In this document: in pieces, positions 1 through 6,885 of the stretch | Layout: every line of letters begins with the position of its first letter | Position numbering within the stretch: position 1 is the first letter of the stretch | Assembly: GCA_016287675.1 (NCBI GenBank) | Contig: JAEFAR010000027.1 | Coordinates: forward strand, 1 to 32,759 | Origin: Lachnospiraceae bacterium | GTDB taxonomy: Bacteria > Bacillota > Clostridia > Lachnospirales > Lachnospiraceae | Length of the DNA stretch: 32,759 bases | Reading direction: 5' to 3' | Translations under genes and position numbers: made by a program | Notes under the pieces: generated by a model | What the model was told of the DNA's origin: nothing | The model's input: the letters and a program-made list of their open reading frames with translations, nothing else | Database searches by the model: none

Positions 1-1
1 G

Positions 2-235
2 AAGCCGAAGAACAAGACGGATAAGTGGCTAAGAGCGCTGATGCTGATACACGGAGTATTCTACTTTAGTTGCACATTTACGCCGATGACTGGAATATTT
101 GCACCGATGTCTTCTGGTGGCGATGGCATCGGTGGAAGGCTTGCGCTTGTTGTTTGGTGTGTATATTTTCTGCCTATTGGAATACTTTCATTTATACATT
201 TCACAAAAGGTGAAATGCGGTATGAAAAGAGATAG
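2..235 (+). CDS. C-terminal part of a polytopic membrane protein (5' end outside window)
   Basis: The reading frame is open from base 2 and stops at TAG 233-235, so only the last 77 residues are seen. They contain two hydrophobic stretches separated by a Gly/Ser-rich loop (MSSGGDGIGG). The piece is a paralogue of the C-terminus of the complete gene at 6068-6715: 58 of 67 aligned residues are identical by hand count. No catalytic motif is visible and I do not recognise a named family. The two paralogues lie in the same orientation and flank the zeta, MFS and first ATPase genes, which suggests duplication or insertion of that block. Function unknown. Confidence 0.75.
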   Translation, partial: KPKNKTDKWLRALMLIHGVFYFSCTFTPMTGIFAPMSSGGDGIGGRLALVVWCVYFLPIGILSFIHFTKGEMRYEKR

Positions 236-539
236 CACGATAAATCGGAAGATAATCTTACAAAAGACAGACAAAGATTTAATGAGTAGAAAGAAAAATC
301 AGAGTATTACTTTTGATCGCGGTTATTAAAGTTGCCACCAGTTGCATACAGTAGCCCTGAGCTTTCTACCGTACGCAGCAGGTATACAGCAACTCGTCCT
401 AGAAAAGCCTAAAATACGGCATTTTCACTTCATTAATAGTTCTCAAAGAAGAGCGGAAAACTTGTACTTCTCCTCGGAAAAATCTCCTTCTTTTCGATAT
501 GTATGCTCTCCTTTGTGCCAGTCATCAAGTGACGTGAGG
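236..539. other. intergenic stretch without a convincing gene
   Basis: About 300 bases between the membrane-protein tail and the promoter of the zeta-kinase operon. It holds only short overlapping reading frames on both strands, none with a ribosome binding site, a composition typical of coding DNA or recognisable motifs. I see no hairpin with a T-run, no repeat of the 30-bp family and no RNA gene. Confidence 0.5.
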
Positions 540-569
540 TTGCCTTTTTCACTTTTTTTGTGGTAAAAT
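540..569 (+). promoter_or_regulatory. candidate promoter of the small-ORF/zeta-kinase operon
   Basis: TTGCCT (540-545) and TAAAAT (564-569) are separated by 18 bp. The site lies 29 bp upstream of the first start codon, and AGGAGG follows at 582-587. Spacing and -10 are reasonable for a sigma-A promoter, while the -35 is a partial match. Confidence 0.45.
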
Positions 570-598
570 AACCATAAAAGTAGGAGGCAATACATTGT

Positions 599-778
599 AT
601 GTGTGATGTTGATAAGTTTAATCGTATATATGAAGATATAAAAGGATTGACGCAGGACGATACCATGCAGCTTATCCTTGAAGCTCCGTCCGAAGAGGAA
701 AAGCGGTTTTACGAGATGGTAGGAGATTATCTTCTGCAAAAGAAGCAACAGGAATGCATAGCGAGGAATGTTTTCTGA
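599..778 (+). CDS. 59-aa protein upstream of zeta kinase, putative antitoxin
   Basis: The ATG at 599 follows a full AGGAGG (582-587, 11-nt spacing) and the frame ends TGA 776-778, overlapping the ATG of the next gene by one base. The product is small and acidic to neutral, begins MCDVDKFNRIYEDI and has a charged amphipathic middle (LEAPSEEEKRFYEMVGDYLL), consistent with an all-helical protein. Zeta/PezT-type kinases are usually preceded by a small helical antitoxin whose gene overlaps the toxin gene. Position, size and overlap therefore suggest an antitoxin, but I do not recognise an epsilon or PezA family signature (no helix-turn-helix is seen). The gene is easily missed because of its length. 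Confidence 0.7.
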   Translation: MCDVDKFNRIYEDIKGLTQDDTMQLILEAPSEEEKRFYEMVGDYLLQKKQQECIARNVF

Positions 779-1338
779 TGAAAAAATATGTTTTAATAGC
801 AGGAGTTAATGGCGCCGGTAAGTCGACACTTTATTCTTCGGAAGAAAAACTATGGAGCATAGAAAAGATAAATCTGGATGAGGTGGTGCGATCAATCGGT
901 GATTGGCACAATTCGGATGACGTTGTAAAGGCCGGAAAAATTGTCCTTAAAAGAATAGATGAATATTTTAACAGGGGCATTTCATTCAGCCAGGAAACAA
1001 CGCTATGCGGAAAAAGCATTATGAAAGATATTGATCGCGCAAGGAGTCTTGGCTATCTCATAGAAATGTACTATGTGGGGCTGAAAAGTCCTGAATTGGC
1101 GAAAGAACGCATTAAATACAGAGTTTTACAAGGCGGTCATGGTATCTCTGATAAGGATGTTGAGAGAAGGTATATAGAAAGCCTTCGGAAGATGAGGGAA
1201 GTGATTCCGTTGTGCGACAAAGTTTATGTTTATGATAATACGAATGGTTTCAAGAGGATTGCCATATATAAAAACGGAGAGTGTGTTCATACGTCGCAAA
1301 TGACTCCGGAATGGTTCAAAGAGGCTTTAAAAGAGTAG
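778..1338 (+). CDS. zeta-toxin-type P-loop kinase
   Basis: 186 residues from the ATG that overlaps the upstream stop (TGATG). An in-frame ATG at 754 lies inside the upstream gene and has no better ribosome site. Walker A is GVNGAGKST at residues 9-17, followed by N32-L33-D34 (position of the catalytic Asp in zeta kinases), E73-T74-T75 (the substrate-side ETT motif) and a GGHGI segment with following Arg pair (RRY) typical of zeta and related AAA_33 kinases. Zeta toxins phosphorylate UDP-N-acetylglucosamine and block wall synthesis; the free-standing kinases of this size are less well characterised, so the substrate here is inference. It probably forms a toxin-antitoxin operon with the 59-aa gene. 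The length is shorter than PezT (about 250 residues) but usual for stand-alone zeta-family kinases. Confidence 0.8.
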   Translation: MKKYVLIAGVNGAGKSTLYSSEEKLWSIEKINLDEVVRSIGDWHNSDDVVKAGKIVLKRIDEYFNRGISFSQETTLCGKSIMKDIDRARSLGYLIEMYYVGLKSPELAKERIKYRVLQGGHGISDKDVERRYIESLRKMREVIPLCDKVYVYDNTNGFKRIAIYKNGECVHTSQMTPEWFKEALKE

Positions 1339-1437
1339 CTGAGACCTGGATTTCTCAATTGAAAAGGTTGCGGGATTTTCAAATCTTTATACGGTATGAG
1401 TATCGAAAGGGCATTTATGCAAGTGCTTGCACAAGTT

Positions 1438-1466
1438 TTGGATTGGTTAGAAGTATATAATATAAT
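1438..1466 (+). promoter_or_regulatory. candidate promoter in gene-free region
   Basis: TTGGAT (1438-1443), 17-bp spacer, perfect TATAAT (1461-1466). A 14-bp perfect palindrome (TGCAAGTGCTTGCA, 1418-1431) lies immediately upstream of the -35 and could be an operator. No gene starts downstream on this strand before the terminator at 1658-1690. Confidence 0.4.
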
Positions 1467-1472
1467 TGTAGC

Positions 1473-1690
1473 AACCTCATGAGTTTCTATCCGTTCTCCT
1501 GCGTATGCAACGCGTAGGCAACAAATGATATAACTCCAATTCCCGAAAAGCCCGAAATCACTGGCTCCATGGGCAGTCGAAGCCATGACTTCAGAGTTGC
1601 AAACGTTAACAAAGAGATAATCAGAGAGCCGAGAAAGCACGAAAACACAGTATTTTCACCCCGAAAGGACATCCCTTTCGGGGTATTTTT
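1473..1690 (+). ncRNA. candidate small RNA of about 218 nt
   Basis: The stretch is bounded by a promoter-like site with perfect TATAAT and a strong intrinsic terminator, and it contains no plausible + strand gene: the only longer frame runs straight through the terminator. Local inverted repeats are visible, such as CCTGCG/CGC..AGG around 1499-1518. It does not match 6S, tmRNA, SRP RNA or RNase P RNA as far as I can judge. The opposite strand has an open frame with two hydrophobic segments, so a degraded membrane-protein remnant is an alternative explanation. Confidence 0.25.
1658..1690 (+). terminator. intrinsic terminator
   Basis: Perfect 11-bp stem ACCCCGAAAGG (1658-1668) / CCTTTCGGGGT (1674-1684), 5-nt loop, then ATTTTT on the + strand. 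It may end the candidate RNA or the zeta operon. In the opposite direction the T-run is poor, so it is a weaker terminator for the MFS gene. Confidence 0.75.
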
Positions 1691-1695
1691 GTACG

Positions 1696-1729
1696 TCATG
1701 CTTTGCAATCGACTGCGGCAAAAGCATGA
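1696..1729. repeat. hairpin repeat, copy 1 (second copy 30027-30061)
   Basis: TCATGCTTTGC pairs with GCAAAAGCATGA with one bulge. The 3' half, ACTGCGGCAAAA, is identical in copy 2 at 30027-30061, upstream of the ABC-F gene. This copy ends one base before the stop codon of the MFS gene. No T-run follows on either strand, so a dispersed hairpin element or 3'-end stabiliser is more likely than a classical terminator. Confidence 0.55.
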
Positions 1730-1730
1730 T

Positions 1731-3035
1731 TTATACCGTCCGTACTTCCTTGTTGAACAGCATGAACAACGCTGTGAAGGCAAAGCCTATTGTGCAGGCG
1801 AGAAGAAGCATGGTGCTTCCAAAGTGCTGGAGGATGATGCCTGCGAGAGCCGTCGCTATGGGAATAAGGCCCTGTGAAAGCACATTTGTGATGCTTCCGA
1901 CTTTGCTCAGCTTATCTTTATCAACAACACGCATGAACATAGTGCTTACGGGGATGTTGATGCTCGGAAGCGAATAACCTATGACGAGGGATCCGAGGCA
2001 GAACACTATAAGAAATGCGTTAAGAGATACGCCCTTGTCGACCAGAGCCCAATATGACGCGGTAAGCCCAACCATTACAAGAGCTATTACGCAAAGTATA
2101 ATCGAGACCTTCTTGCCGCATTTTTCTTCCTGCGCTTTTGCACTTAAAACGGCGGCGCTTATCAGTGAACTGATTCCGATCATCACGCTGACAACGGAGG
2201 ACCACATCTCGGGCTTGAGAAATCCGTCAAAGAGATAGGAGGGGGCAGGTGCAACCTCGGTCTTTATAAAAAACGGTATAAAGTTTGATGCCACCGGCGT
2301 AAAGAAGAAATTGATAAAAAGTATCGAGAGCATAAAAACCATGATGGCTTTCTTTTCCATTAAGTATTTCATGCCGTCACCCATGTCCGACAAAGCGAGT
2401 CTGAGTGTCAGTTTTTCTTCTCTGCTTTCTTCTTTATAGCGTATGAACATCTCGGAAACGCCGGAAAGTACATAGCACACACCGACTATCATAAACAGGG
2501 TGCATACGGGAAGTACGGAATACAGTACGGCTGCAAGAACCACACCGAGGATACCGAGAAGTGCACTCTTTATCGTAAAATATGAATTTGCCTGCTGAAG
2601 CTTGGTTTCATCAACTATGTGAGGGAAAAGCGCTCCGGCAGCGGGGGAAAAGATACCGCCAACTACGTTTCCGAGTGCTCCGACGATGAACAATACTGCC
2701 ATATGCACCGAATTCATGTTAAAGAGCAACATTGCCCCTGTGCCTAAAATGATCAGACCGCCCTTTATGTAATCACATATGAACATTATTGCGCCTTTGT
2801 TGAAGCGGTCTCCCAGCACGCCGCCCACGGGCGTGGCAAGTAACAGCATCACTCCGCAGAGGGCAAGATACAGACCCTGAAGGAAAGCATTGTTGTTACT
2901 GATCTCCAGGATGTAAAAGCTTACCGCAAAACTGTACAGAGCGCTTCCGAGTTCGGACACCAGTGCACCGAAAAAAACCAGCCTGAAGTTTCTGTTCGTA
3001 AATACATTTTTACTTTTGTTTTTTGTTGTTTCCAT
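1731..3035 (-). CDS. MFS-family exporter
   Basis: 434 residues, hydrophobic throughout with about twelve membrane segments and a positively charged N-terminus (METTKNKSKN). The start of the first helix (RNFRLVFFGALVSELGSALYSFAVSFYIL) and the GGVLGDRFNKG loop between helices 2 and 3 match the MFS_3/EntS-like branch, which exports siderophores, macrolides and other small molecules. The start codon lies inside the end of the upstream regulator gene (26-bp overlap) with GGAAG as ribosome site, so translation is probably coupled. The regulator-transporter pairing suggests that the upstream XRE protein controls export of its ligand. The substrate cannot be read from sequence. Confidence 0.85.
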   Translation of the reverse strand: METTKNKSKNVFTNRNFRLVFFGALVSELGSALYSFAVSFYILEISNNNAFLQGLYLALCGVMLLLATPVGGVLGDRFNKGAIMFICDYIKGGLIILGTGAMLLFNMNSVHMAVLFIVGALGNVVGGIFSPAAGALFPHIVDETKLQQANSYFTIKSALLGILGVVLAAVLYSVLPVCTLFMIVGVCYVLSGVSEMFIRYKEESREEKLTLRLALSDMGDGMKYLMEKKAIMVFMLSILFINFFFTPVASNFIPFFIKTEVAPAPSYLFDGFLKPEMWSSVVSVMIGISSLISAAVLSAKAQEEKCGKKVSIILCVIALVMVGLTASYWALVDKGVSLNAFLIVFCLGSLVIGYSLPSINIPVSTMFMRVVDKDKLSKVGSITNVLSQGLIPIATALAGIILQHFGSTMLLLACTIGFAFTALFMLFNKEVRTV

Positions 3036-4101
3036 CTTTGTGTACTTCCTTCCAAAGGTCTATCAGTTCTTTATCTCCGAGTGTTTTGATCATTGTTTCA
3101 AGGCTGTCTTCGGCGGTAAGCCCCAATCCGTCGTGAACCCCCGTTTCTTTTGATACGTCGATAAAACGTAGATTGTCCGTGCCGTAATTCGGATCGGAAT
3201 CGAAGGCCTTTGCTATCATATCAGCTTCTCTCATTGCCTCCCTTGCCTCTTTCTTTTTGCCAAGCCGCAGCAGTGTCCTCGCTTTTGAAGCGATAAAAAA
3301 CGACTCGACCTTGCTGAGTGAATCCGAAGCATCGCGTTTTTTCAGCTTTTTTATATTGTATAATCCCCACTCGATGAGATCCAGCGCATCCCGGCATTTG
3401 TTTTGTGCACCGAGCACGGTTATCCACCCGAGCAATGTGTTTGTGATATCGGTGAATGACCGCATCAGCGCTCTGGTCAGATATGGCACGGCAGCATCAT
3501 AATCTTTAAGAAAGAATGCTTCGCCGAGTCCTATATTGCTGCTGAATACCTCGTGTATATTGTGATCTTTAAGGATCTGTATGCCTTTCTCATATTCCCC
3601 CATTAAACTGTAGGCATCGGACATTTCTTCATAAACGGAGATCTCGTTGATCTCGGGAGCATCACTGTTTTGCGAGAGCAGAGGCAATGCACGTTCAAGA
3701 AGTTCGAGAGCTCTTTTGGCAGCATTTTTGTCCTTTCCTGTCGCAAACACAAGATATACCGATGCGGCGGCATATACTGTCTTAAGCGAATGGGGGTACT
3801 TCTGAAGAGCCTTTTCCGCTTCGGAGATTGCTACTTTATCCATGTTCATGCAGTAGTCACTGAGACGTTTTACTATCGCATCGATCTTGTGATCCTTAAG
3901 TTCATACCCCAAGAGGACATCCACGGAAACATCAAAGAAATCCGCCAGTTCCATGATGAGCCCGAGCTCCGGAACGGACATCCCGGTTTCCCATTTGTGG
4001 ACCGCTCCCGTTGTAACGCCCATCGCTTCGGCAAGCTGTTCCTGTGTGAGTCCCCTGTCTTTTCTGAATGCTCTGATATTTTTTGCTATTTCGGAATCCA
4101 T
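3010..4101 (-). CDS. XRE-family HTH regulator with TPR-like C-terminal region
   Basis: 363 residues from ATG 4101 (GGAGG five bases upstream); a tandem ATG at 4104 is the alternative. A longer in-frame extension to 4242 runs through the promoter and lacks a ribosome site, so I reject it. Residues about 5-64 form a Cro/CI-type helix-turn-helix (IRAFRKDRGLTQEQLAEAMG, then TTGAVHKWETG and PELGLIMELADFFDVSVDVLLGYEL). The remainder is a long helical array with repeated Ala/Tyr/Leu spacing resembling tetratricopeptide repeats, the layout of peptide- or ligand-sensing regulators (RRNPP-like). It is the first gene of an operon with the overlapping MFS exporter and is likely to control that exporter and itself. 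Confidence 0.85.
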   Translation of the reverse strand: MDSEIAKNIRAFRKDRGLTQEQLAEAMGVTTGAVHKWETGMSVPELGLIMELADFFDVSVDVLLGYELKDHKIDAIVKRLSDYCMNMDKVAISEAEKALQKYPHSLKTVYAAASVYLVFATGKDKNAAKRALELLERALPLLSQNSDAPEINEISVYEEMSDAYSLMGEYEKGIQILKDHNIHEVFSSNIGLGEAFFLKDYDAAVPYLTRALMRSFTDITNTLLGWITVLGAQNKCRDALDLIEWGLYNIKKLKKRDASDSLSKVESFFIASKARTLLRLGKKKEAREAMREADMIAKAFDSDPNYGTDNLRFIDVSKETGVHDGLGLTAEDSLETMIKTLGDKELIDLWKEVHKDGNNKKQK

Positions 4102-4137
4102 CATTGCCTCCGTTCCTGATACTGTTTTATGTCTTGT

Positions 4138-4166
4138 ATGATAAATCATAAAAGGGAAAAAGTGAA
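4138..4166 (-). promoter_or_regulatory. candidate promoter of the XRE-MFS operon
   Basis: On the minus strand TTCACT (4166-4161), 17-bp spacer and TATCAT (4143-4138), about 37 bases upstream of the regulator start. The exact 17-bp spacing and 5/6 match at -10 support it. Confidence 0.5.
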
Positions 4167-4253
4167 TATACCGATAATACTTTTCGTATAAAAATTTATA
4201 TACTGTCAGTAATGCTTTCTCAGTGTATCCTGCGGACAGCACGCTTATTTCAG

Positions 4254-4334
4254 CGAACGGGGATTTGCACGGGAATTTTGTTTAGTCGAACGGGGATTTG
4301 CGCGGAAAACATGTTTACATGAACGGGGATTTGC
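4254..4334. repeat. three 15-bp G-rich repeats with exact 33-bp period
   Basis: The core (C/T)GAACGGGGATTTGC begins at 4254, 4287 and 4320, i.e. twice exactly 33 bp apart, with non-conserved DNA between. A 33-bp period is about three helical turns, so the copies face the same side of the helix. The array lies upstream of the first DUF4143 ATPase gene, about 145 bp from its -35 box. The second DUF4143 gene has an analogous three-copy, 33-bp-period array at 6748-6820 whose core also contains ACGGGG and TTTGC. Too few and too short for a CRISPR array. Confidence 0.8.
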
Positions 4335-4422
4335 GGAAGATAGCCATGATGAGTGTTCCGATGACCTGTTTAAAAAGGATTGCTTTATTCGCTTTGGTAT
4401 AGAAGCGATGGGGCGAAAAAGG

Positions 4423-4485
4423 CAAAATAAAATTGACGAAAAATATAAAATAAAATAGACGAAAAAAGCAAAATAAAAGTTGCGA
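4423..4485. repeat. three AT-rich repeats with 23-bp period overlapping the -35 box
   Basis: The motif AAAATAAAA followed by TTGACG, TAGACG or GTTGCG begins at 4424, 4447 and 4470: exact 23-bp steps. The third copy runs into the -35 element of the ATPase promoter. Such phased copies next to a promoter suggest an operator for an oligomeric protein or an UP-element-like activator region; the bound factor is unknown. Confidence 0.7.
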
Positions 4486-4508
4486 AATTATATAAACAGC
4501 GTTATACT
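4480..4508 (+). promoter_or_regulatory. promoter of first DUF4143 ATPase gene
   Basis: TTGCGA (4480-4485), 17-bp spacer, TATACT (4503-4508), 34 bases before the start codon. The promoter of the second ATPase gene has a visibly similar stretch (GCGAAA..T.TAAA..), suggesting common ancestry. Confidence 0.6.
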
Positions 4509-4542
4509 TAATAGCAAACAGCCTTTATTAAGGGGGACTTCT

Positions 4543-5850
4543 ATGGAATATATAAAAAGAGTAGTTGACTCGGAACTGGATAAGCGTGCAAAGGCGTTTA
4601 ATGCAATTAACATAATTGGACCCAAAGGGTGCGGAAAAACCCGAACAGCGAGTGAAAGATGCAAAACAGTTATAGAATTTCAGGATGAAGAACGAAGAGC
4701 CGGTTATATTGCGGTTGCGGAAAATTCTCCGTCGATGTTTTTTAAGAATGAAAAACCAATATTGTTTGACGAATGGCAGGATGCACCTAAAGTTTGGGGG
4801 GCAATCAGAAAAGATAGTGATGATAATCCGGAGTCTGTCGGTGAATATTTTTTAACAGGATCAAGCAGTAAAAAGATAGAGACACCACACACAGGTACCG
4901 GGCGAATCAGCAGTCTGACTATGTATCCGATGACTTTATGGGAAACAGGAGAATCAAACGGAAAAATATCGATATCAGGATTATTTGATAATACCAATGA
5001 TAAAGTTGACGGGATCATGTCTGAAGCCAAAATTGAAGACCTTATATTTGCTTCATGCAGAGGCGGATGGCCAAGATGCCTGATGTTAAAAGACGATAAA
5101 GCAAAACTTGAAATATCCAGGGACTATTATAGGCAGATATATGAAAAAGACATAAGCGCCATAGATAGAGTGAAACGTGATCCTGAATTAACCAAAACCA
5201 TTATATGGTCATACGCAAGAAATATGGCGACAACAGCAAAAAAAACAAGTATCTATGCTGATGTCAAGGCAACACATAACGTATCGGATGTTACACTTGC
5301 AACTTATATTGAGAAACTTGAAGAATTGTTTGTGCTAAAAGATATCGATGCATGGACACCTCAGATAAGATCTAAAACAGCAATAAGGGCTGCAAAGAAA
5401 CACTTGTTTATTGATCCTTCTATTGCAATTGCCGCATTAGGTTTGTCACCTGAGTATTTCTACAATGATTTTGATCTGTTCGGACATGTATTTGAAAATC
5501 TTGTTATCAGAGATTTACTTGTATATGCAGGGGCTCATGATGCCAAGGTTATGCATTATACCGACGATAGCGGAATTGAAGCGGATGCGATTTATCAAAC
5601 TGCAGACGGAAGATATGCTTTAATAGAGATTAAGACGGGTGAAAACGCTGTTCCGGAAGCAGAGAAAAATCTTCTTAAATTTAAAGAACTAATAAAATCA
5701 TATAACGAAAAAGCAACGGAGAATAAAGATCATCCAAGAGCTGTATACAGGGAGCCTTCAAGGCTTATTGTTATATGCGGAAATGCAAAAATGGCATATA
5801 CAACCCAAAACGGTGTGCTTGTCATCCCGATTGGATGTTTGAGGGATTAA
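4543..5850 (+). CDS. ATP-binding protein, AAA_14/DUF4143 family
   Basis: 435 residues from ATG 4543, chosen because AGGGGGA lies six bases upstream; an in-frame TTG at 4480 is inside the promoter. N-terminal AAA domain: Walker A GPKGCGKT (26-33) and Walker B ILFDEW (D76-E77), then a sensor-like LTGSSS. The C-terminal DUF4143 region has the FENLVIRDLL helix and a PD-(D/E)XK-like core (IEADAI... ALIEIKTG). These proteins are widespread in anaerobes and archaea; their biological role is not established, and defence, plasmid or stress roles are only suggestions. The gene is visibly more A+T-rich than its neighbours and carries its own promoter and two repeat arrays, suggesting a transferred cassette. 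Confidence 0.88.
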   Translation: MEYIKRVVDSELDKRAKAFNAINIIGPKGCGKTRTASERCKTVIEFQDEERRAGYIAVAENSPSMFFKNEKPILFDEWQDAPKVWGAIRKDSDDNPESVGEYFLTGSSSKKIETPHTGTGRISSLTMYPMTLWETGESNGKISISGLFDNTNDKVDGIMSEAKIEDLIFASCRGGWPRCLMLKDDKAKLEISRDYYRQIYEKDISAIDRVKRDPELTKTIIWSYARNMATTAKKTSIYADVKATHNVSDVTLATYIEKLEELFVLKDIDAWTPQIRSKTAIRAAKKHLFIDPSIAIAALGLSPEYFYNDFDLFGHVFENLVIRDLLVYAGAHDAKVMHYTDDSGIEADAIYQTADGRYALIEIKTGENAVPEAEKNLLKFKELIKSYNEKATENKDHPRAVYREPSRLIVICGNAKMAYTTQNGVLVIPIGCLRD

Positions 5851-5860
5851 AAAGCTCATA

Positions 5861-6064
5861 GGTGACATATGCGGTAATGAACTGTTTTTAAAGAGAACAC
5901 CCACATCGGACAGGGTACTTTCTGATTCCGAAATGCGCTATCCATATGAAGAGTCGAAGACGCTGATGCATGTGTTCGACTGCTTTGATGACAGAGCATT
6001 GATCCGGGAACTTCTGGAGGGCATGTATGCGGAACTTCCGGAAAAGAAAGCAAAGAAAAACTAA
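5861..6064 (+). pseudogene. 3' remnant of an unidentified gene
   Basis: A frame open from inside the ATPase stop region to TAA 6062-6064 reads as ordinary protein over about 67 residues (GNELFLKRTPTSDRVLSDSE, then MRYPYEESKTLMHVFDCFDD and a Lys-rich end). There is no start codon with a ribosome site except an internal ATG at 5933 that would give 43 residues. The composition resembles the neighbours, not the A+T-rich ATPase gene. The likeliest reading is the surviving 3' end of a gene whose 5' part was replaced by the ATPase cassette. A genuine 43-aa gene is the alternative. Confidence 0.4.
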
Positions 6065-6067
6065 GTT

Positions 6068-6715
6068 ATGGGAGAGAAAACGGATATGAACGGGATGATA
6101 TCAAAAGTGGGCTCAGCGATAGTAACAGTGACGGTATTTTTATTTGCAATATTTCTGATAATTAATTTTTCTATGGGCAGCTTCTTTGTATGCCTTATTT
6201 TGCCGATAGGGTTTATCATGATGACGGCGGGACTGCATAACGAGTGTGAAAGTGCCCGCATAGTTGCCGCGGATACAGGGTTGATCCTTGCGGCGGTGTA
6301 CGGAACGTTTATTATGCTCGTCTATTTTTCGCAGCTGACTACGGTGAACAACGAACAGTTGAATGAACAGGCGATAAAAATATTAAAGTTCGATAATCAC
6401 GGGCTTATCTTTAACTACGATCTGCTGGGATACGGCGTGATGGCACTTTCTACCTTCTTCACGGGACTTTCGATGAAACCGAAGAATAAGAATGATAAGT
6501 GGCTCAGAGCATTGTTGATGATACACGGAGTGTTTTACTTCAGCTGCACGTTTATGCCCATTACCGGGATATTCGCAAGGATGTCATCCGGAGGCGACGG
6601 GATCGGCGGAAGGCTCGCACTTGTTGCGTGGTGCGTCTATTTTCTGCCCGTCGGAATACTTTCGTTTCTTCATTTCCGGGGTGGGAAAAGTGAAGTGAGT
6701 TTGAGAGGAAATTGA
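6068..6715 (+). CDS. polytopic membrane protein, paralogue of the gene cut at window start
   Basis: 215 residues with about six hydrophobic segments (near residues 12-32, 36-55, 72-92, 122-140, 152-178, 186-204) and no catalytic motif. The last 67 comparable residues are 58/67 identical to the partial gene at 2-235. Start: ATG 6068 has no clear ribosome site, whereas ATG 6086 has GGAGAG nine bases upstream; either is possible. It begins four bases after the upstream gene remnant. The family is one I do not recognise; the hydrophobic profile suggests a small integral membrane protein without a large soluble domain. Confidence 0.75.
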   Translation: MGEKTDMNGMISKVGSAIVTVTVFLFAIFLIINFSMGSFFVCLILPIGFIMMTAGLHNECESARIVAADTGLILAAVYGTFIMLVYFSQLTTVNNEQLNEQAIKILKFDNHGLIFNYDLLGYGVMALSTFFTGLSMKPKNKNDKWLRALLMIHGVFYFSCTFMPITGIFARMSSGGDGIGGRLALVAWCVYFLPVGILSFLHFRGGKSEVSLRGN

Positions 6716-6726
6716 AAAATTCAAAA

Positions 6727-6756
6727 TGGAGCACTAACCCCGTCCCGAGGGCACTT
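6727..6756. repeat. degenerate copy of the 30-bp dispersed element
   Basis: Only the core GCACTAACCCCGTCCC (6731-6746) fits the family; the ends have diverged and run directly into the first unit of the 33-bp array at 6748. It may be chance adjacency or a truncated copy. Confidence 0.4.
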
Positions 6757-6820
6757 TGCCCCGAAATTCATCTCAAAAACGGGGCACTTTGCCCCGATTT
6801 TTACTGGAAAAACGGGGCAG
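6748..6820. repeat. three G-rich repeats with 33-bp period upstream of second DUF4143 gene
   Basis: GGGGCACTTTGCCCC-type units: the CA of the GGGGCA core recurs at 6752, 6785 and 6818, exactly 33 bp apart. Units 1 and 2 are self-complementary (GGGGCA-CTT-TGCCCC); unit 3 retains only CGGGGCA. The array ends five bases before the -35 box. Period and copy number equal those of the array at 4254-4334, and the cores share ACGGGG and TTTGC, although the spacers are unrelated. Confidence 0.8.
6775..6802 (+). terminator. hairpin with T-run formed by the second repeat unit
   Basis: CGGGGCA (6780-6786) / TGCCCCG (6790-6796) with a CTT loop, flanked by five A and followed by ATTTTT. It would work as an intrinsic terminator for the upstream membrane-protein gene, while also being one unit of the 33-bp array. 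Confidence 0.6.
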
Positions 6821-6824
6821 TAGA

Positions 6825-6853
6825 TTGGCGAAACATTGTAAATGCGGTATTAT
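6825..6853 (+). promoter_or_regulatory. promoter of second DUF4143 ATPase gene
   Basis: TTGGCG (6825-6830), 17-bp spacer, TATTAT (6848-6853), 32 bases before the start. The third 33-bp repeat unit abuts it, so a protein bound to the array would touch RNA polymerase. Confidence 0.55.
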
Positions 6854-6885
6854 TGACTAAAGAAAGCTAAACTGATGAGGTGCCT

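Noticed and set aside
1487-1783. Minus-strand frame with two hydrophobic stretches
   Set aside because: It runs across the strong terminator and into the MFS gene, has no ribosome site and no recognised family; may be a remnant, not supported as a gene.
4102-4242. N-terminal extension of the XRE regulator
   Set aside because: The extension covers the -35/-10 region and lacks a ribosome site; GGAGG fits the start at 4101.
4254-4334. CRISPR-like periodic repeat
   Set aside because: Only three 15-bp units with 18-bp gaps and no cas genes; gaps are shorter than real spacers. Better read as a phased binding array.
5856-6053. Minus-strand frame opposite the gene remnant
   Set aside because: No ribosome site and no motif; the plus-strand frame reads as more protein-like.
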